Positions 35,559 to 43,950 of a stretch of DNA of 64,000 nt are shown here, in pieces (the stretch's first letter is position 1; each line of letters starts with the position of its first letter). This stretch comes from Chelativorans alearensis (GTDB lineage: Bacteria > Pseudomonadota > Alphaproteobacteria > Rhizobiales > Rhizobiaceae). The stretch covers positions 26,584 to 90,583 of the forward strand of contig NZ_WQNI01000018.1 in NCBI RefSeq assembly GCF_010993735.1, read 5' to 3'. The notes beneath the pieces were generated by a model. It was not told the DNA's origin. It saw only the letters and a list, made by a program, of their open reading frames with translations, and did no database searches. The position numbers were made by a program, and so were the translations under genes.

Positions 35559-36401
35559 ATGGGCCCGGCCGAAACCGAGGCGCTTGCGATCGTCCGCCAG
35601 GCCGATCCCGACCGGTATCTCGCCACCCTTTACGCACCGGCGGCGCGGCGCGGCGCGCTCTTTTCGCTCCACGCCTTCAATGCTGAAATCGCGGCGGTGC
35701 GCGACCGCGTCAGCCAGCCGCTTCCCGGCGAGGTGCGCCTGCAGTGGTGGCGCGACGTGCTGGCGGCCGGCGATCCGGAGGCGGCGGGCGGCCACCCTGT
35801 AGCGGCCGCTCTTCTCAATACGGTGCGCACCCATCGCCTGCCGGTCGCCGCCTTCCAGAACATGCTGGAAGCGCGCATCTTCGACCTCTACGACGACCCC
35901 ATGCCGAGCCGTACGGACCTTGAAGGCTATTGCGGCGAGACGGCATCGGCGCTGATCCAGCTCTGCGCTCTCGTGCTCGACGCCGATGCGGCGGAACGGA
36001 CGGCGGCGCTCGCCGGCCACGCCGGCTGCGCGCAGGCGATCGCCGGCCTTCTGCGGCTCTTACCGATCCACCGCCGCCGCGGGCAGTGCTATATCCCGCT
36101 CGACATGCTGCAGGCGGCCGGCATCACGCGTGAGGCGCTGGTTGCCGGCGAAGACCGTGAGGGCGCGGCGCGGGCGGTGGCAGCCATGGCAGCGCTCGGG
36201 CGCGAGCATCTGGCGGCTTTCCGCGAGGGCGCGGGAGCGCTGCCCGGCTCGCTCCGCCCGGCCTATCTGCCCGTAGCGCTTGCCGGGGCTTATCTCGGCC
36301 GCATCGAAAGCGGTACCGTCGATCCGCTGGAAGACGTTGCCGCCATCTCTCCCCTATACCGCCACTGGCTGCTTTTGAGCCACGCCATGCGCGGCTGGTA
36401 G
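35559..36401 (+). CDS. Squalene/phytoene synthase-fold protein, NDUFAF6-like
   Basis: 280 residues with the all-helical isoprenoid synthase fold, but of the NDUFAF6 type: YLATLYAPAARRGALFSLHA, EARIFDLYDDPMPSRTDLEG, CGETASALIQL and RRRGQCYIPLDMLQAAGI. The first Asp-rich catalytic motif of true phytoene synthases (DxxxD) appears degenerate (AVRDRVS), so carotenoid synthesis is doubtful. No other carotenoid gene is nearby. Adjacent to an NDUFAF3-like gene, which supports a complex I or membrane-assembly role by inference. Confidence 0.85.
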   Translation: MGPAETEALAIVRQADPDRYLATLYAPAARRGALFSLHAFNAEIAAVRDRVSQPLPGEVRLQWWRDVLAAGDPEAAGGHPVAAALLNTVRTHRLPVAAFQNMLEARIFDLYDDPMPSRTDLEGYCGETASALIQLCALVLDADAAERTAALAGHAGCAQAIAGLLRLLPIHRRRGQCYIPLDMLQAAGITREALVAGEDREGAARAVAAMAALGREHLAAFREGAGALPGSLRPAYLPVALAGAYLGRIESGTVDPLEDVAAISPLYRHWLLLSHAMRGW

Positions 36402-36485
36402 GGAAGGCGCGCCCCATTTCCGCCTCGCTTTTTTGCTTAAGCACTGTTTTCTTTTAATCTTTTGTGGGCGACGGGAGTTTTTGAT

Positions 36486-38228
36486 ATGACAGAATTGGCC
36501 GATATGAGGGACGCCGACACAGGTTGGCGCGCTGTATTTCTAGAGATGTTGACTGGCGTTCGCGCCGCTACCCTGCGCTTTCCGGTAACGATAATCCTGC
36601 TCCTGGCGGCGGCGTTGCAGGCGAATTTGCTGATCGAGGATATCCGTCTTTTCGGCACCGTGGGGGAGGATCTCGTCCTCGGCCTCATGGGCGGGGCGGT
36701 GGCGGCGCTGGCTCTGGCGCTGTCGGGCGAGGCGCGCGGGCACTCGGCCGCGACAAGGGGCGTGGCAAGCCTCGTGGCGGGCCTGGCCGCGGCCACCGCC
36801 CTCACGCTGCACGAATGGTTTTTGGTGGGGCCGCCCCTTGTAGCGGCCCTTCTCGGCCTCGTGCTGGTGGCGCCCTTCGTGTGGCGCGGCAGCGGTGGCT
36901 CCTTCTGGATGTTTTCCGCGCGCGCGGCGTTTGCCGCCTTGCTCGGCCTTCTGGCGCTCCTGCTCCTTGCCGGCGGCATTTCGGCGATCCTGGCAAGCCT
37001 CACCTATCTGTTCGGCCTTCCCGTGCCGGACGATCTCTACCAGCATGTCTGGGCCTCCGCCGGCCTTTTCGCCGCCCCGCTTTTCGCGATGGGGCAGTTG
37101 CCCGACCGGTTCGACGAGCAACCGGGCGTGGCGGCGAGCGGCTTCATGGACCGCGGCATGCGCGCGCTGGGCGACTTCCTCGCCGCGCCGCTTCTCATCC
37201 TCTATGCGGTGATTCTGCACCTTTACGCATTGAGGATCGTCATCACCGGCGAGGTGCCGCAGGGTCAGATCGGCTGGCTCGTACTCGCCTATGGGGTCTG
37301 CCTGTTCGGCGCGCTCATTCTGTGCAATCCCTTCTTCGGCCGGGCGCGCGCGCCGACGCGGCTTTTCCTGCGCTTCTGGCCGTTCTGCCTTCCCGTCCCG
37401 CTCATCCTTTTATTCTACGCGCTGGCCCTGCGGGTGAATGCGTATGGCGTGACGCCGGAGCGCTATCTGCTCGGCCTTTTCGGCGCGGTGGCGGCGGTCC
37501 TGCTCGTCTTGCAACTTTTCCCGCGCCTGCGCGGCGACATCCGTGTGATCGCTGGTGTGCCGGTCGTGGCCCTTATCCTGGCGGGCTTCGGGCCCCAGGG
37601 CGCGCTGGGGCTATCGCTCAGGAGCCAGACCACCCGCTTTCTCGAGATCGTCGGGAACCCCCCGGTGGAGGGCGCGCGCCATGAAGAGGCGCTTGGGGCG
37701 TTGGCCTTCCTCGAAAGCCAAAAGGCGCTCTCGCGCGTGGCGCCGGAGGGAACGGACATTTCGCCCGACGCAGACAATGCCTATACGGAGACAGCCAAGG
37801 CGTGGGGCCTCGACCCCTCGCGCCGCTTTTCAGGCCCACGCGGCTTTTCGTTCGATATCGGGCCCGAGATCGCGGTCTTCACCGTGAAGGGCTTCGACAC
37901 GATGATCCAGAACGTTAGCGTCTCCGTCGAAAGCAAGTCTCCGGTTTCCGCGCGCTTGCCCTCGGGGCGCGAGGTCTCTTTCACCTTGGAAGAGAATGCG
38001 CTTGTCGTGACGGCGGGCGAGGAGACCGTGCGCTTTCCCATCTCCGGGCAGGATATCGAAGGCATGGCGCAGATCGACGGCACCGGCGAGCCGGTGGAGA
38101 TTCCCGTCGATGCGGATGGCCGCAGGATAATGCTGATGCCGAACTATATTTATGCCGATCTCGGCGATCCGCCGCGACTGACCAGTTTTCAGGGGGCAAT
38201 CCTGCTGCGGTCGGAGGACTGGCGGTAG
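36486..38228 (+). CDS. DUF4153 polytopic membrane protein
   Basis: Unknown function. 580 residues from ATG 36486, which has GGGAG 8 bp upstream; a TTG at 36462 is an alternative. The first about 370 residues hold roughly ten to eleven hydrophobic helices (for example FPVTIILLLAAALQANLLI), followed by a soluble C-terminal domain of about 200 residues with beta-rich sequence (VSVSVESKSPVSARLPSGRE). The DUF4153 assignment rests on the topology and the motif-like region RFDEQPGVAASGFMDRGMRA. Convergent with trmFO, with a gap of only 5 bp. Confidence 0.82.
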   Translation: MTELADMRDADTGWRAVFLEMLTGVRAATLRFPVTIILLLAAALQANLLIEDIRLFGTVGEDLVLGLMGGAVAALALALSGEARGHSAATRGVASLVAGLAAATALTLHEWFLVGPPLVAALLGLVLVAPFVWRGSGGSFWMFSARAAFAALLGLLALLLLAGGISAILASLTYLFGLPVPDDLYQHVWASAGLFAAPLFAMGQLPDRFDEQPGVAASGFMDRGMRALGDFLAAPLLILYAVILHLYALRIVITGEVPQGQIGWLVLAYGVCLFGALILCNPFFGRARAPTRLFLRFWPFCLPVPLILLFYALALRVNAYGVTPERYLLGLFGAVAAVLLVLQLFPRLRGDIRVIAGVPVVALILAGFGPQGALGLSLRSQTTRFLEIVGNPPVEGARHEEALGALAFLESQKALSRVAPEGTDISPDADNAYTETAKAWGLDPSRRFSGPRGFSFDIGPEIAVFTVKGFDTMIQNVSVSVESKSPVSARLPSGREVSFTLEENALVVTAGEETVRFPISGQDIEGMAQIDGTGEPVEIPVDADGRRIMLMPNYIYADLGDPPRLTSFQGAILLRSEDWR

Positions 38229-38233
38229 GCGGC

Positions 38234-39640
38234 CTACTCGGCTGCCGCCCTTGCGGCGATCCCCAGCCAGTCGCGGCAGTCGGCAAGCGCGCGTGCGCTC
38301 ATCGCGCGCTTCTTCGCCAACGTCTTCTCCTTGCCGCGCAAGCGCTTTCCTTCCGTCCTCGGGACCTCGACCGGCGGAAAGAGCCCGAAATTGACGTTCA
38401 TGGGCTGGAAGGAGCGTTTTCCCGGCTCGTCGTCGGCGAGAATGTGCCCGCCGCTGATATGGCTCACCAGCGCGCCGAAGGCCGTCGTCGGCGGCGGCGG
38501 CGAGATGGGATGGCCGAGGCGCTCCGCGGCGGCGAAACGGCCGGCGACGAGCCCCATCGCAGCGCTCTCCACATAGCCTTCGCAGCCGGTGATCTGGCCG
38601 GCGAAGCGCAGGCCCGGTCGCGATTTAAGCTGCAATGTGCCGTCGAGCAGCGCCGGAGAGTTGATATAGGTGTTGCGGTGCAAACCGCCGAGACGGGCAA
38701 ATTCGGCATTCTCCAGCCCGGGGATCAGGCGGAAGACGCGCACCTGCTCGCCATATTTCAGCTTCGTCTGGAAGCCGACCATGTTGTAGAGCGTGCCGAG
38801 CGCATTGTCCTGGCGGAGTTGCACGACGGCGTAGGGCTTTTCGTCGGGCTTGTGTGCGTTGGTGAGCCCCATCGGCTTCATCGGCCCATGGCGCAGGGTC
38901 TCTAGCCCTCGCTCGGCCATCACCTCGACGGGCAGGCAGCCATCGAAATAGGGCGTGCCTTCCCATTCCTTGAAGGTGGTCTTCTCGCCGTCGAGCAGGG
39001 CTTGCACGAATGCCTCGTACTCGGCCTTGTTCATCGGGCAGTTGATGTAGTCCTTGCCGGTGCCGCCGGGGCCGACCTTGTCATAGCGCGACTGGAACCA
39101 GCAGACATCCATGTCGATCGTCTCGAAGTGCACGATCGGCGCGATGGCGTCGAAGAAGGCGAGCGCCTCGGCGCCCGTGGCCGCCCGGATGGCTTCGGCA
39201 AGGGAAGGCGCGGTGAGGGGGCCGGTGGCGATGATCGCCTGGTCCCATTCGGCGGGCGGCAGCCCGTCCACCTCCTCGCGCACGACCGTAATGAGCGGGT
39301 GCGTCTCGATGGCACGGGTGACGGCCTCAGAAAATCCCTCGCGGTCGACCGCGAGGGCGCCGCCGGCGGGCACCTGGCTGGCGTCGCCCGCGCGCATGAT
39401 CAGCGAGCCGGCTAACCGCATTTCAGCATGCAAGAGGCCGACCGCGTTGGTCTGCGCGTCGTCGGAACGGAAGGAATTGGAGCAGACGAGTTCGGCCAGG
39501 CCGTCCGTCTTGTGCGCATCCGTGCCGCGCACGGGGCGCATTTCGTGCAGGATGACGGGCACGCCGGCCTCGGCCGCCTGCCAGGCGGCTTCCGAGCCCG
39601 CAAGCCCGCCGCCGATCACGTGAATGGGCGCTTGTGTCAT
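38234..39640 (-). CDS. trmFO: Methylenetetrahydrofolate--tRNA-(uracil-5-)-methyltransferase
   Basis: Folate- and FAD-dependent enzyme that forms ribothymidine at position 54 of tRNA. 468 residues from ATG 39640 ([20 protein letters not shown], the FAD-binding GxGxxG site); 24 in-frame upstream residues are not family-like. Other blocks: [34 protein letters not shown], and [20 protein letters not shown]. Alphaproteobacteria often use TrmFO instead of TrmA. Convergent with the DUF4153 gene. Confidence 0.97.
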   Translation of the reverse strand: MTQAPIHVIGGGLAGSEAAWQAAEAGVPVILHEMRPVRGTDAHKTDGLAELVCSNSFRSDDAQTNAVGLLHAEMRLAGSLIMRAGDASQVPAGGALAVDREGFSEAVTRAIETHPLITVVREEVDGLPPAEWDQAIIATGPLTAPSLAEAIRAATGAEALAFFDAIAPIVHFETIDMDVCWFQSRYDKVGPGGTGKDYINCPMNKAEYEAFVQALLDGEKTTFKEWEGTPYFDGCLPVEVMAERGLETLRHGPMKPMGLTNAHKPDEKPYAVVQLRQDNALGTLYNMVGFQTKLKYGEQVRVFRLIPGLENAEFARLGGLHRNTYINSPALLDGTLQLKSRPGLRFAGQITGCEGYVESAAMGLVAGRFAAAERLGHPISPPPPTTAFGALVSHISGGHILADDEPGKRSFQPMNVNFGLFPPVEVPRTEGKRLRGKEKTLAKKRAMSARALADCRDWLGIAARAAAE

Positions 39641-39710
39641 GTCGTCCGAGATAGGGCGAAGACGGTGCGAATGCAACGAGAAGTGCGGTGCGGAAAGGGA
39701 GGGAGCGGAC

Positions 39711-39833
39711 AAAAAAACAACACCCGCCGGGGGAGGAGGTCCGGCGGGTGTCGTTTTGGTGACCGGCTATCGGGAGGAGGTGAAGGCCGGTCGCATCCGT
39801 CAGGGTCGGGAGGAGGTGACCCTGGCGAAATTC
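39711..39833 (-). ncRNA. Three tandem CCUCCUCCC-loop hairpins (CcsR/cuckoo RNA type)
   Basis: On the minus strand, just after the DUF1127 stop, lie three hairpins: stems 39801-39807/39818-39824, 39761-39767/39786-39792 and 39720-39730/39741-39751. Every loop contains ACCTCCTCCC (read on the minus strand), an anti-Shine-Dalgarno sequence. The last has an 11-bp perfect stem followed by a T-rich run (39711-39719) and works as a terminator. Known family: CcsR sRNAs of Rhodobacter and the wider cuckoo RNAs are processed from transcripts downstream of DUF1127 genes and are stress-induced. Arrangement and motif match; expression is inferred. Confidence 0.85.
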
Positions 39834-39840
39834 GTGTTCG

Positions 39841-39981
39841 TTAGAGCGACTTGCGCGCCACGAAGGGGATGTCGCCGCGGGCAATGCCGAGGTCGTTCAG
39901 CTCGCGCGAGGAAAGGCGGCTCAGCTCATTAACCGTCTGCCGGTAGCGGCGCCAGTTGCGGTAGTTGCGGATCAGGTTCAT
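39841..39981 (-). CDS. Small DUF1127 protein
   Basis: 46 residues from ATG 39981: MNLIRNYRNWRRYRQTVNEL, then SSRELNDLGIARGDIPFVAR. The Arg-rich helix and the LxDxGI-type ending are typical of DUF1127. In Rhodobacter a DUF1127 protein (CcaF1) binds RNA and affects maturation of co-transcribed sRNAs; Agrobacterium members influence phosphate and carbon metabolism. Here too CCUCCUCCC hairpins follow directly. No ribosome-binding site is obvious. Too small to show more. Confidence 0.9.
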   Translation of the reverse strand: MNLIRNYRNWRRYRQTVNELSRLSSRELNDLGIARGDIPFVARKSL

Positions 39982-40078
39982 CGTCTTGCTCACTTTGTTC
40001 GTCTGGTTTGTCCAACCGTCTTGTGAGCAACAGATAGGGGGCTTCGCGCCGCGCCGGAAGAGATAATGTTGCATAGCA

Positions 40079-40099
40079 GCAATGCGTATTGTGCATTGC
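40079..40099. promoter_or_regulatory. Inverted repeat upstream of the DUF1127 gene
   Basis: GCAATGC-N7-GCATTGC is a perfect 7-bp inverted repeat in the 293-bp gap between DUF1127 and tRNA-Leu (39982-40274), an AT-richer area. It could be an operator for the DUF1127-sRNA transcript; no regulator is identified. Confidence 0.3.
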
Positions 40100-40213
40100 A
40101 TCATAATTGTGCCGCGAGCCCGCCACGATGTACCGTGTGCGTGTGGCTGCGGCGGACGCGGCGCGGGTTGCCGCCCGGCAGCCAAAAAAGCCTGTTTTTC
40201 GGGCAATTTCCCT

Positions 40214-40241
40214 TTGATAGACCAAGGGCAGGTGATATAGA
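40214..40241 (+). promoter_or_regulatory. Candidate promoter of tRNA-Leu
   Basis: TTGATA (40214-40219), a 16-bp spacer and TATAGA (40236-40241) lie 33 bp before the tRNA. Both boxes are close to the sigma-70 consensus. Confidence 0.5.
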
Positions 40242-40274
40242 ACCCGCGCTTTCGGGAGCGTCGGCTTTCGGAAA

Positions 40275-40359
40275 GCGGGTGTGGTGGAACTGGTAGACAC
40301 GCAGGATTTAGGTTCCTGTGGCGCAAGCCGTGGGGGTTCAAGTCCCTCCACCCGCACCA
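40275..40359 (+). tRNA. tRNA-Leu (anticodon UAG)
   Basis: 85 nt with the CCA end encoded. Acceptor stem GCGGGTG/CACCCGC, anticodon stem CAGGA/TCCTG around the loop TTTAGGT (anticodon TAG), a variable arm (GTGGCGCAAGCCGT), and a T arm GGGGGTTCAAGTCCCTC. The long variable arm marks a class II tRNA. It reads CUA and, with modification, other CUN leucine codons. Confidence 0.96.
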
Positions 40360-40443
40360 GGCCACCCCGGAAAAGATCTTTCGGCAGGCTGAACGGTGAT
40401 ACGCCGTCGGGCAGCGGCGCTGAATGAACACAAAGGTTTTATG

Positions 40444-41910
40444 ATGCAGGTTAGCGAGACACTCAATTCAGGCCTGAAGCGCGAGATCAAGGTCACCGTG
40501 CCGGCCAAGGACATGGAAGCCCGGCTGATGGAACGGCTGGAGGATGCCAAGAACAAGGTGCGGCTGAAGGGCTTCCGCCCCGGCAAGGTGCCGTTGCAGC
40601 ATCTGCGCCGCATGTATGGCAAGTCCTTCATGGCCGAGGTGGTCAACGAGATTCTGTCCGATTCTTCCAAGTCCATCATCGAGGATCGCGGCGAGAAGCC
40701 GGCCATGCAGCCGGAAATCTCCATGACCGAGGACGAGAAGGAGGCGGAGAAGGTTCTTGCCGGCGCCGCCGATTTCGAATTCTCCATGAGCTACGAGATC
40801 ATTCCGCCGATCGAGATCAAGGACCTTACCGATATCAAGATCACCCGGCCGGTCTACGACGTGCCGGAGGAGGAGGTCGAGGAGCAGGTCAAGCGCGTGG
40901 CCGATTCCGTCCGCACCTACGAGCCGAAGGACGGCAAGGCGGAGGAGAACGACAAGGTCACCATCGACTATGCCGGCAAGGTGGACGGTGAATTGTTCGA
41001 AGGCGGTTCGGCAACCGACTCGGAACTCGTGATCGGCCACAACCAGTTCATCCCCGGTTTCGAGGAGCAACTCGTCGGGCTGAAGGCGGGCGAGGAGAAG
41101 ACCATCAAGGTGACGTTCCCCGCCGAATATGCCGCCCAGCACCTGGCCGGCAAGGAGGCCGAGTTCGACATCACCGTCAAGCAGGTGGCCGCGGCCGAAG
41201 AGCTGGTAATCGACGACGAGCTGGCGAAGAAGCTGGGCCTGGAATCGGCCGACAAGCTGCGCGAGATCATCCGTGGCCAGCTCGAGAACCAGTTCGGCCA
41301 GGTCACCCGGCAGAAGGCCAAGCGCCAGCTTCTCGACGCGCTGGACGAGACCTACAAGTTCGAGGCGCCCTCGAAGCTGGTGGATGCCGAGTTCGACAAC
41401 ATCTGGGGGCAGGTGACCCGCGATCTGGAGCAGGCGAACCGCACCTTCGAGGACGAGGACACCACCGAGGAAGAAGCTCGGGAAGAATACCGCACGCTCG
41501 CCGAGCGCCGCGTGCGGCTCGGCCTCGTTCTGGCGCAGATCGGCGAGGAGGCAAAGGTCGAGGTTGCCGAGGACGAGATGCAGCGGGCGCTGATCGAATC
41601 GATCCGCCGCTACCCGCAGCACCAGCAGCAGGAAATCTACGATTTCTACCGCCAGAACCCACAGGCGCTGGCCGGCATCCGCGCCCCGTTGTTCGAGGAG
41701 AAGGTGGTTGATCACCTGCTCACCAAGATCGACGTCACCGACAAGAAGGTGAGCCGCGAGGAGCTTCTTGCGGACGACGAGGACGAAGCGGAGACGCCGA
41801 AGCCGGCAGCCGAGAAAAAGGCTGCGCCGAAGAAGAAGGCGGCGGCCAAGGCGGAGCCTAAGAAGGCCGCGCCAAAGAAAGCGGCGGCCAAGAAAGCGGA
41901 CGCCGAATAG
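40444..41910 (+). CDS. tig: Trigger factor
   Basis: Ribosome-bound chaperone and prolyl isomerase for nascent chains. 488 residues from ATG 40444 ([15 protein letters not shown]); ATG 40441 is directly adjacent. N-terminal ribosome-binding motif [19 protein letters not shown] (about residues 41-59), a central FKBP-type domain ([19 protein letters not shown], about 175-193), a helical C-terminal cradle, and a Lys/Ala/Pro tail (about 450-488) like those common in rhizobia. Preceded by tRNA-Leu, 84 bp away; ends at a good terminator. Confidence 0.97.
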   Translation: MQVSETLNSGLKREIKVTVPAKDMEARLMERLEDAKNKVRLKGFRPGKVPLQHLRRMYGKSFMAEVVNEILSDSSKSIIEDRGEKPAMQPEISMTEDEKEAEKVLAGAADFEFSMSYEIIPPIEIKDLTDIKITRPVYDVPEEEVEEQVKRVADSVRTYEPKDGKAEENDKVTIDYAGKVDGELFEGGSATDSELVIGHNQFIPGFEEQLVGLKAGEEKTIKVTFPAEYAAQHLAGKEAEFDITVKQVAAAEELVIDDELAKKLGLESADKLREIIRGQLENQFGQVTRQKAKRQLLDALDETYKFEAPSKLVDAEFDNIWGQVTRDLEQANRTFEDEDTTEEEAREEYRTLAERRVRLGLVLAQIGEEAKVEVAEDEMQRALIESIRRYPQHQQQEIYDFYRQNPQALAGIRAPLFEEKVVDHLLTKIDVTDKKVSREELLADDEDEAETPKPAAEKKAAPKKKAAAKAEPKKAAPKKAAAKKADAE

Positions 41911-41950
41911 TCCCGCTTTCCCTCGTCAACCGAGTAACGAAGACAGAAAG

Positions 41951-41976
41951 GCCCCGGTCATCCGCCGGGGCTTTTT
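41951..41976 (+). terminator. Rho-independent terminator after tig
   Basis: GCCCCGG (41951-41957) pairs with CCGGGGC (41965-41971), followed by TTTTT. It also sits just after the end of the convergent M23 gene (41985), so it may serve both. Confidence 0.82.
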
Positions 41977-41984
41977 CTTTTCAT

Positions 41985-43256
41985 CTAAAGATATTCGACG
42001 ATGCGGCGCCCGGCGGAGATGTATTTCAGCGGGTTGACGGCGGTGCCGTTGTGCCGGACCTCGTAGTGCAAGTGCGGGCCGGTGGAGCGGCCGCTGCTAC
42101 CCGCCTGGCCGAGGGCCGCGCCAGCATTCACCTTATCCCCCGGCCCGACCAGGATCTTGCTCAGATGGGCGTAGCGGGTGGTGATGCCGCCGCCATGGTC
42201 GATCTCGACCATGCGCCCGTAGCCACCGTTCCAGCCGGCGGTGACGACGGTGCCGGCGCCGGTGGCTCTGATCGCCGCACCGCGAGGAGCGCGAAAATCG
42301 ACGCCGGAGTGATGCGCCGGCCGCCGCAGGATGGGGTCGCGCCGCAGGCCGAACCCGCTGGTCACCGCCGCGCCGGGAAGCGGGTTGGCGATGGGGACGC
42401 GCCGCGCCGTCCGCTTCAGCTCATCGAGCCGCTGCAGCGCCTCGTCGAGCTCGCGCACTTTCTCCTCGAAGCCGATATTCGCGGCCGGCGCGATCAGCGG
42501 CCCGCCGACATCTTCTGCTCCATAACCGTCGGCAACCGAGATGCCCGCCGAACCGAGCGCATCGGCGATCGTCTCGGCGGTCTGGTATGCCTCCTCGGCA
42601 AGCGTTTCCACGCGTTCGATCTGCTCCGCTTCGATGTCGCGCAGCGAGCGGTCGATCTCGACGAACATGCGATCGGCCCCTGTGACCTCGGTTTCCTGGT
42701 CGATGCCGCGGATCGGCCAGGGGATACGCGATGACGCCACGCCGGCATAGGCCGTCCCGGTGACCATCCCGTCGAGCTGAAGGCCGCCGCCATCGGCGTC
42801 GGCGCGGATGTCGGGGCGCGGGGAGGGGACCGGTATCTCCTTCTCGCCGACGATATCTCCGGTGCGCTCCAGAACAGGAACGAGTTGACCGTGGCGCTCG
42901 CTCAGCCGCTCCTGGCGTTCGATGAGCTCGCCCACCTTGCGCTGCATGAGCTGCTGGTCCAAGAGCTGCCGGCTGGTGACGCGGTCGACCTGCGTTCTGA
43001 GGGCGGAGATCCGGTCCTCATAAGCCTGTTGCAGGCGTGCCTGGCGCGCCATTGTGGAGCCGATAAGGTCGTCTCGCATCACCAGATAGGCTGTCGCTGC
43101 AAGATAGCCCGCTGCCGCGACCGTCAGTGCCGTGCCGGCAACCGCCGCCAGCCATGGGCGCACTGTGAAATAACGGATGTCGTCGCCGCGCGCGACGATA
43201 ATCGTGGTCGGCTTTCTGCGCCCGCGGAATATGTCCGCCCCTTGTGCCCGCTTCAC
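41985..43256 (-). CDS. M23 metallopeptidase with membrane anchor and coiled coil
   Basis: Probable periplasmic peptidoglycan endopeptidase. 423 residues, GTG start at 43256. A short cytoplasmic part is followed by a membrane helix (PWLAAVAGTALTVAAAGYLA, about residues 34-53), a coiled-coil region (about 65-130), and a C-terminal M23 domain with intact zinc site: HSGVD (H-x3-D, near residue 315) and the HLH of GPHLHYEVRHNG. Unlike the nlpD product in this window, all catalytic residues are present. The substrate bond is not known. Convergent with tig. Confidence 0.9.
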   Translation of the reverse strand: MKRAQGADIFRGRRKPTTIIVARGDDIRYFTVRPWLAAVAGTALTVAAAGYLAATAYLVMRDDLIGSTMARQARLQQAYEDRISALRTQVDRVTSRQLLDQQLMQRKVGELIERQERLSERHGQLVPVLERTGDIVGEKEIPVPSPRPDIRADADGGGLQLDGMVTGTAYAGVASSRIPWPIRGIDQETEVTGADRMFVEIDRSLRDIEAEQIERVETLAEEAYQTAETIADALGSAGISVADGYGAEDVGGPLIAPAANIGFEEKVRELDEALQRLDELKRTARRVPIANPLPGAAVTSGFGLRRDPILRRPAHHSGVDFRAPRGAAIRATGAGTVVTAGWNGGYGRMVEIDHGGGITTRYAHLSKILVGPGDKVNAGAALGQAGSSGRSTGPHLHYEVRHNGTAVNPLKYISAGRRIVEYL

Positions 43257-43338
43257 CGGTATGAGGTTCCATTTATCGAGGATTCCGATGAGGCCGATTA
43301 CACTCCATTAGGGTTAACAAAGGCTTTGCCGGGCGACT

Positions 43339-43806
43339 TCAAAGAGCCTTCGCCGCCTCCAGCACCGCGTCCACATGGCCCGGTACCTTCACCTTGCGCC
43401 AGACCTGCGCAACGCGTCCGTCCGGCGCGATAAGAAAGGTGGTGCGCTCGACACCCATGTACTTGCGGCCATACATGCTTTTCTCGACCCACACGCCGTA
43501 GGCCTCCAGCACTTTCTTTTCCGGGTCCGAGACCAGGTCGATCGCCAGCCCGTGCTTCGCCTTGAACTTGTCGTGGCTTTTCTGGCTGTCGGGCGACATG
43601 CCGACGATCGCCACGCCGAGCGCGTCGAACTCGGCCTTGCGGGCGGTAAAATCGATCGCCTGGGCGGTGCAGCCGCTGGTGTCGTCCTTGGGGTAGAAGT
43701 AAAGAACCACCGGCTTGCCGCGCAGCTCCGACAACCGCAAGCTTCCGCCGCCGTCTCGCGGTAGTTCGAAATCGGGGGCTTCGCTTTCTTTGTCGAGATC
43801 GGCCAT
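43339..43806 (-). CDS. bcp: Thioredoxin-dependent peroxiredoxin (BCP/PrxQ)
   Basis: Reduces hydrogen peroxide and organic peroxides. 155 residues; peroxidatic Cys46 in YPKDDTSGCTAQAIDF. The resolving Cys found five residues later in many PrxQ proteins is absent (Ala), so it would act as a 1-Cys type. Other markers: GKPVVLYFYPKDD, GVSP-like VGMSPDSQKSHDKF, and VERTTFLI. It lies downstream of nothing on its strand except the M23 gene, 82 bp away; divergent from the large YhdP-like gene. Confidence 0.95.
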   Translation of the reverse strand: MADLDKESEAPDFELPRDGGGSLRLSELRGKPVVLYFYPKDDTSGCTAQAIDFTARKAEFDALGVAIVGMSPDSQKSHDKFKAKHGLAIDLVSDPEKKVLEAYGVWVEKSMYGRKYMGVERTTFLIAPDGRVAQVWRKVKVPGHVDAVLEAAKAL

Positions 43807-43950
43807 TTAATCACCTCTCTTTAGCTTTAGGCCGGCATCCGACAAAATATCTGGATTTCCTGTAAGCCGGCCCCCTTGAATCGGGTGCACAGATATAATG
43901 GCCTAAGGGGATTCGTCCAACCGAACGGAAACGCATTGACAGGAAGCCGC

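Noticed and set aside
35559..36401. Carotenoid biosynthesis phytoene synthase (crtB)
   Set aside because: The protein resembles the NDUFAF6 group more closely, the first Asp-rich motif is degenerate, and no crt genes are nearby.
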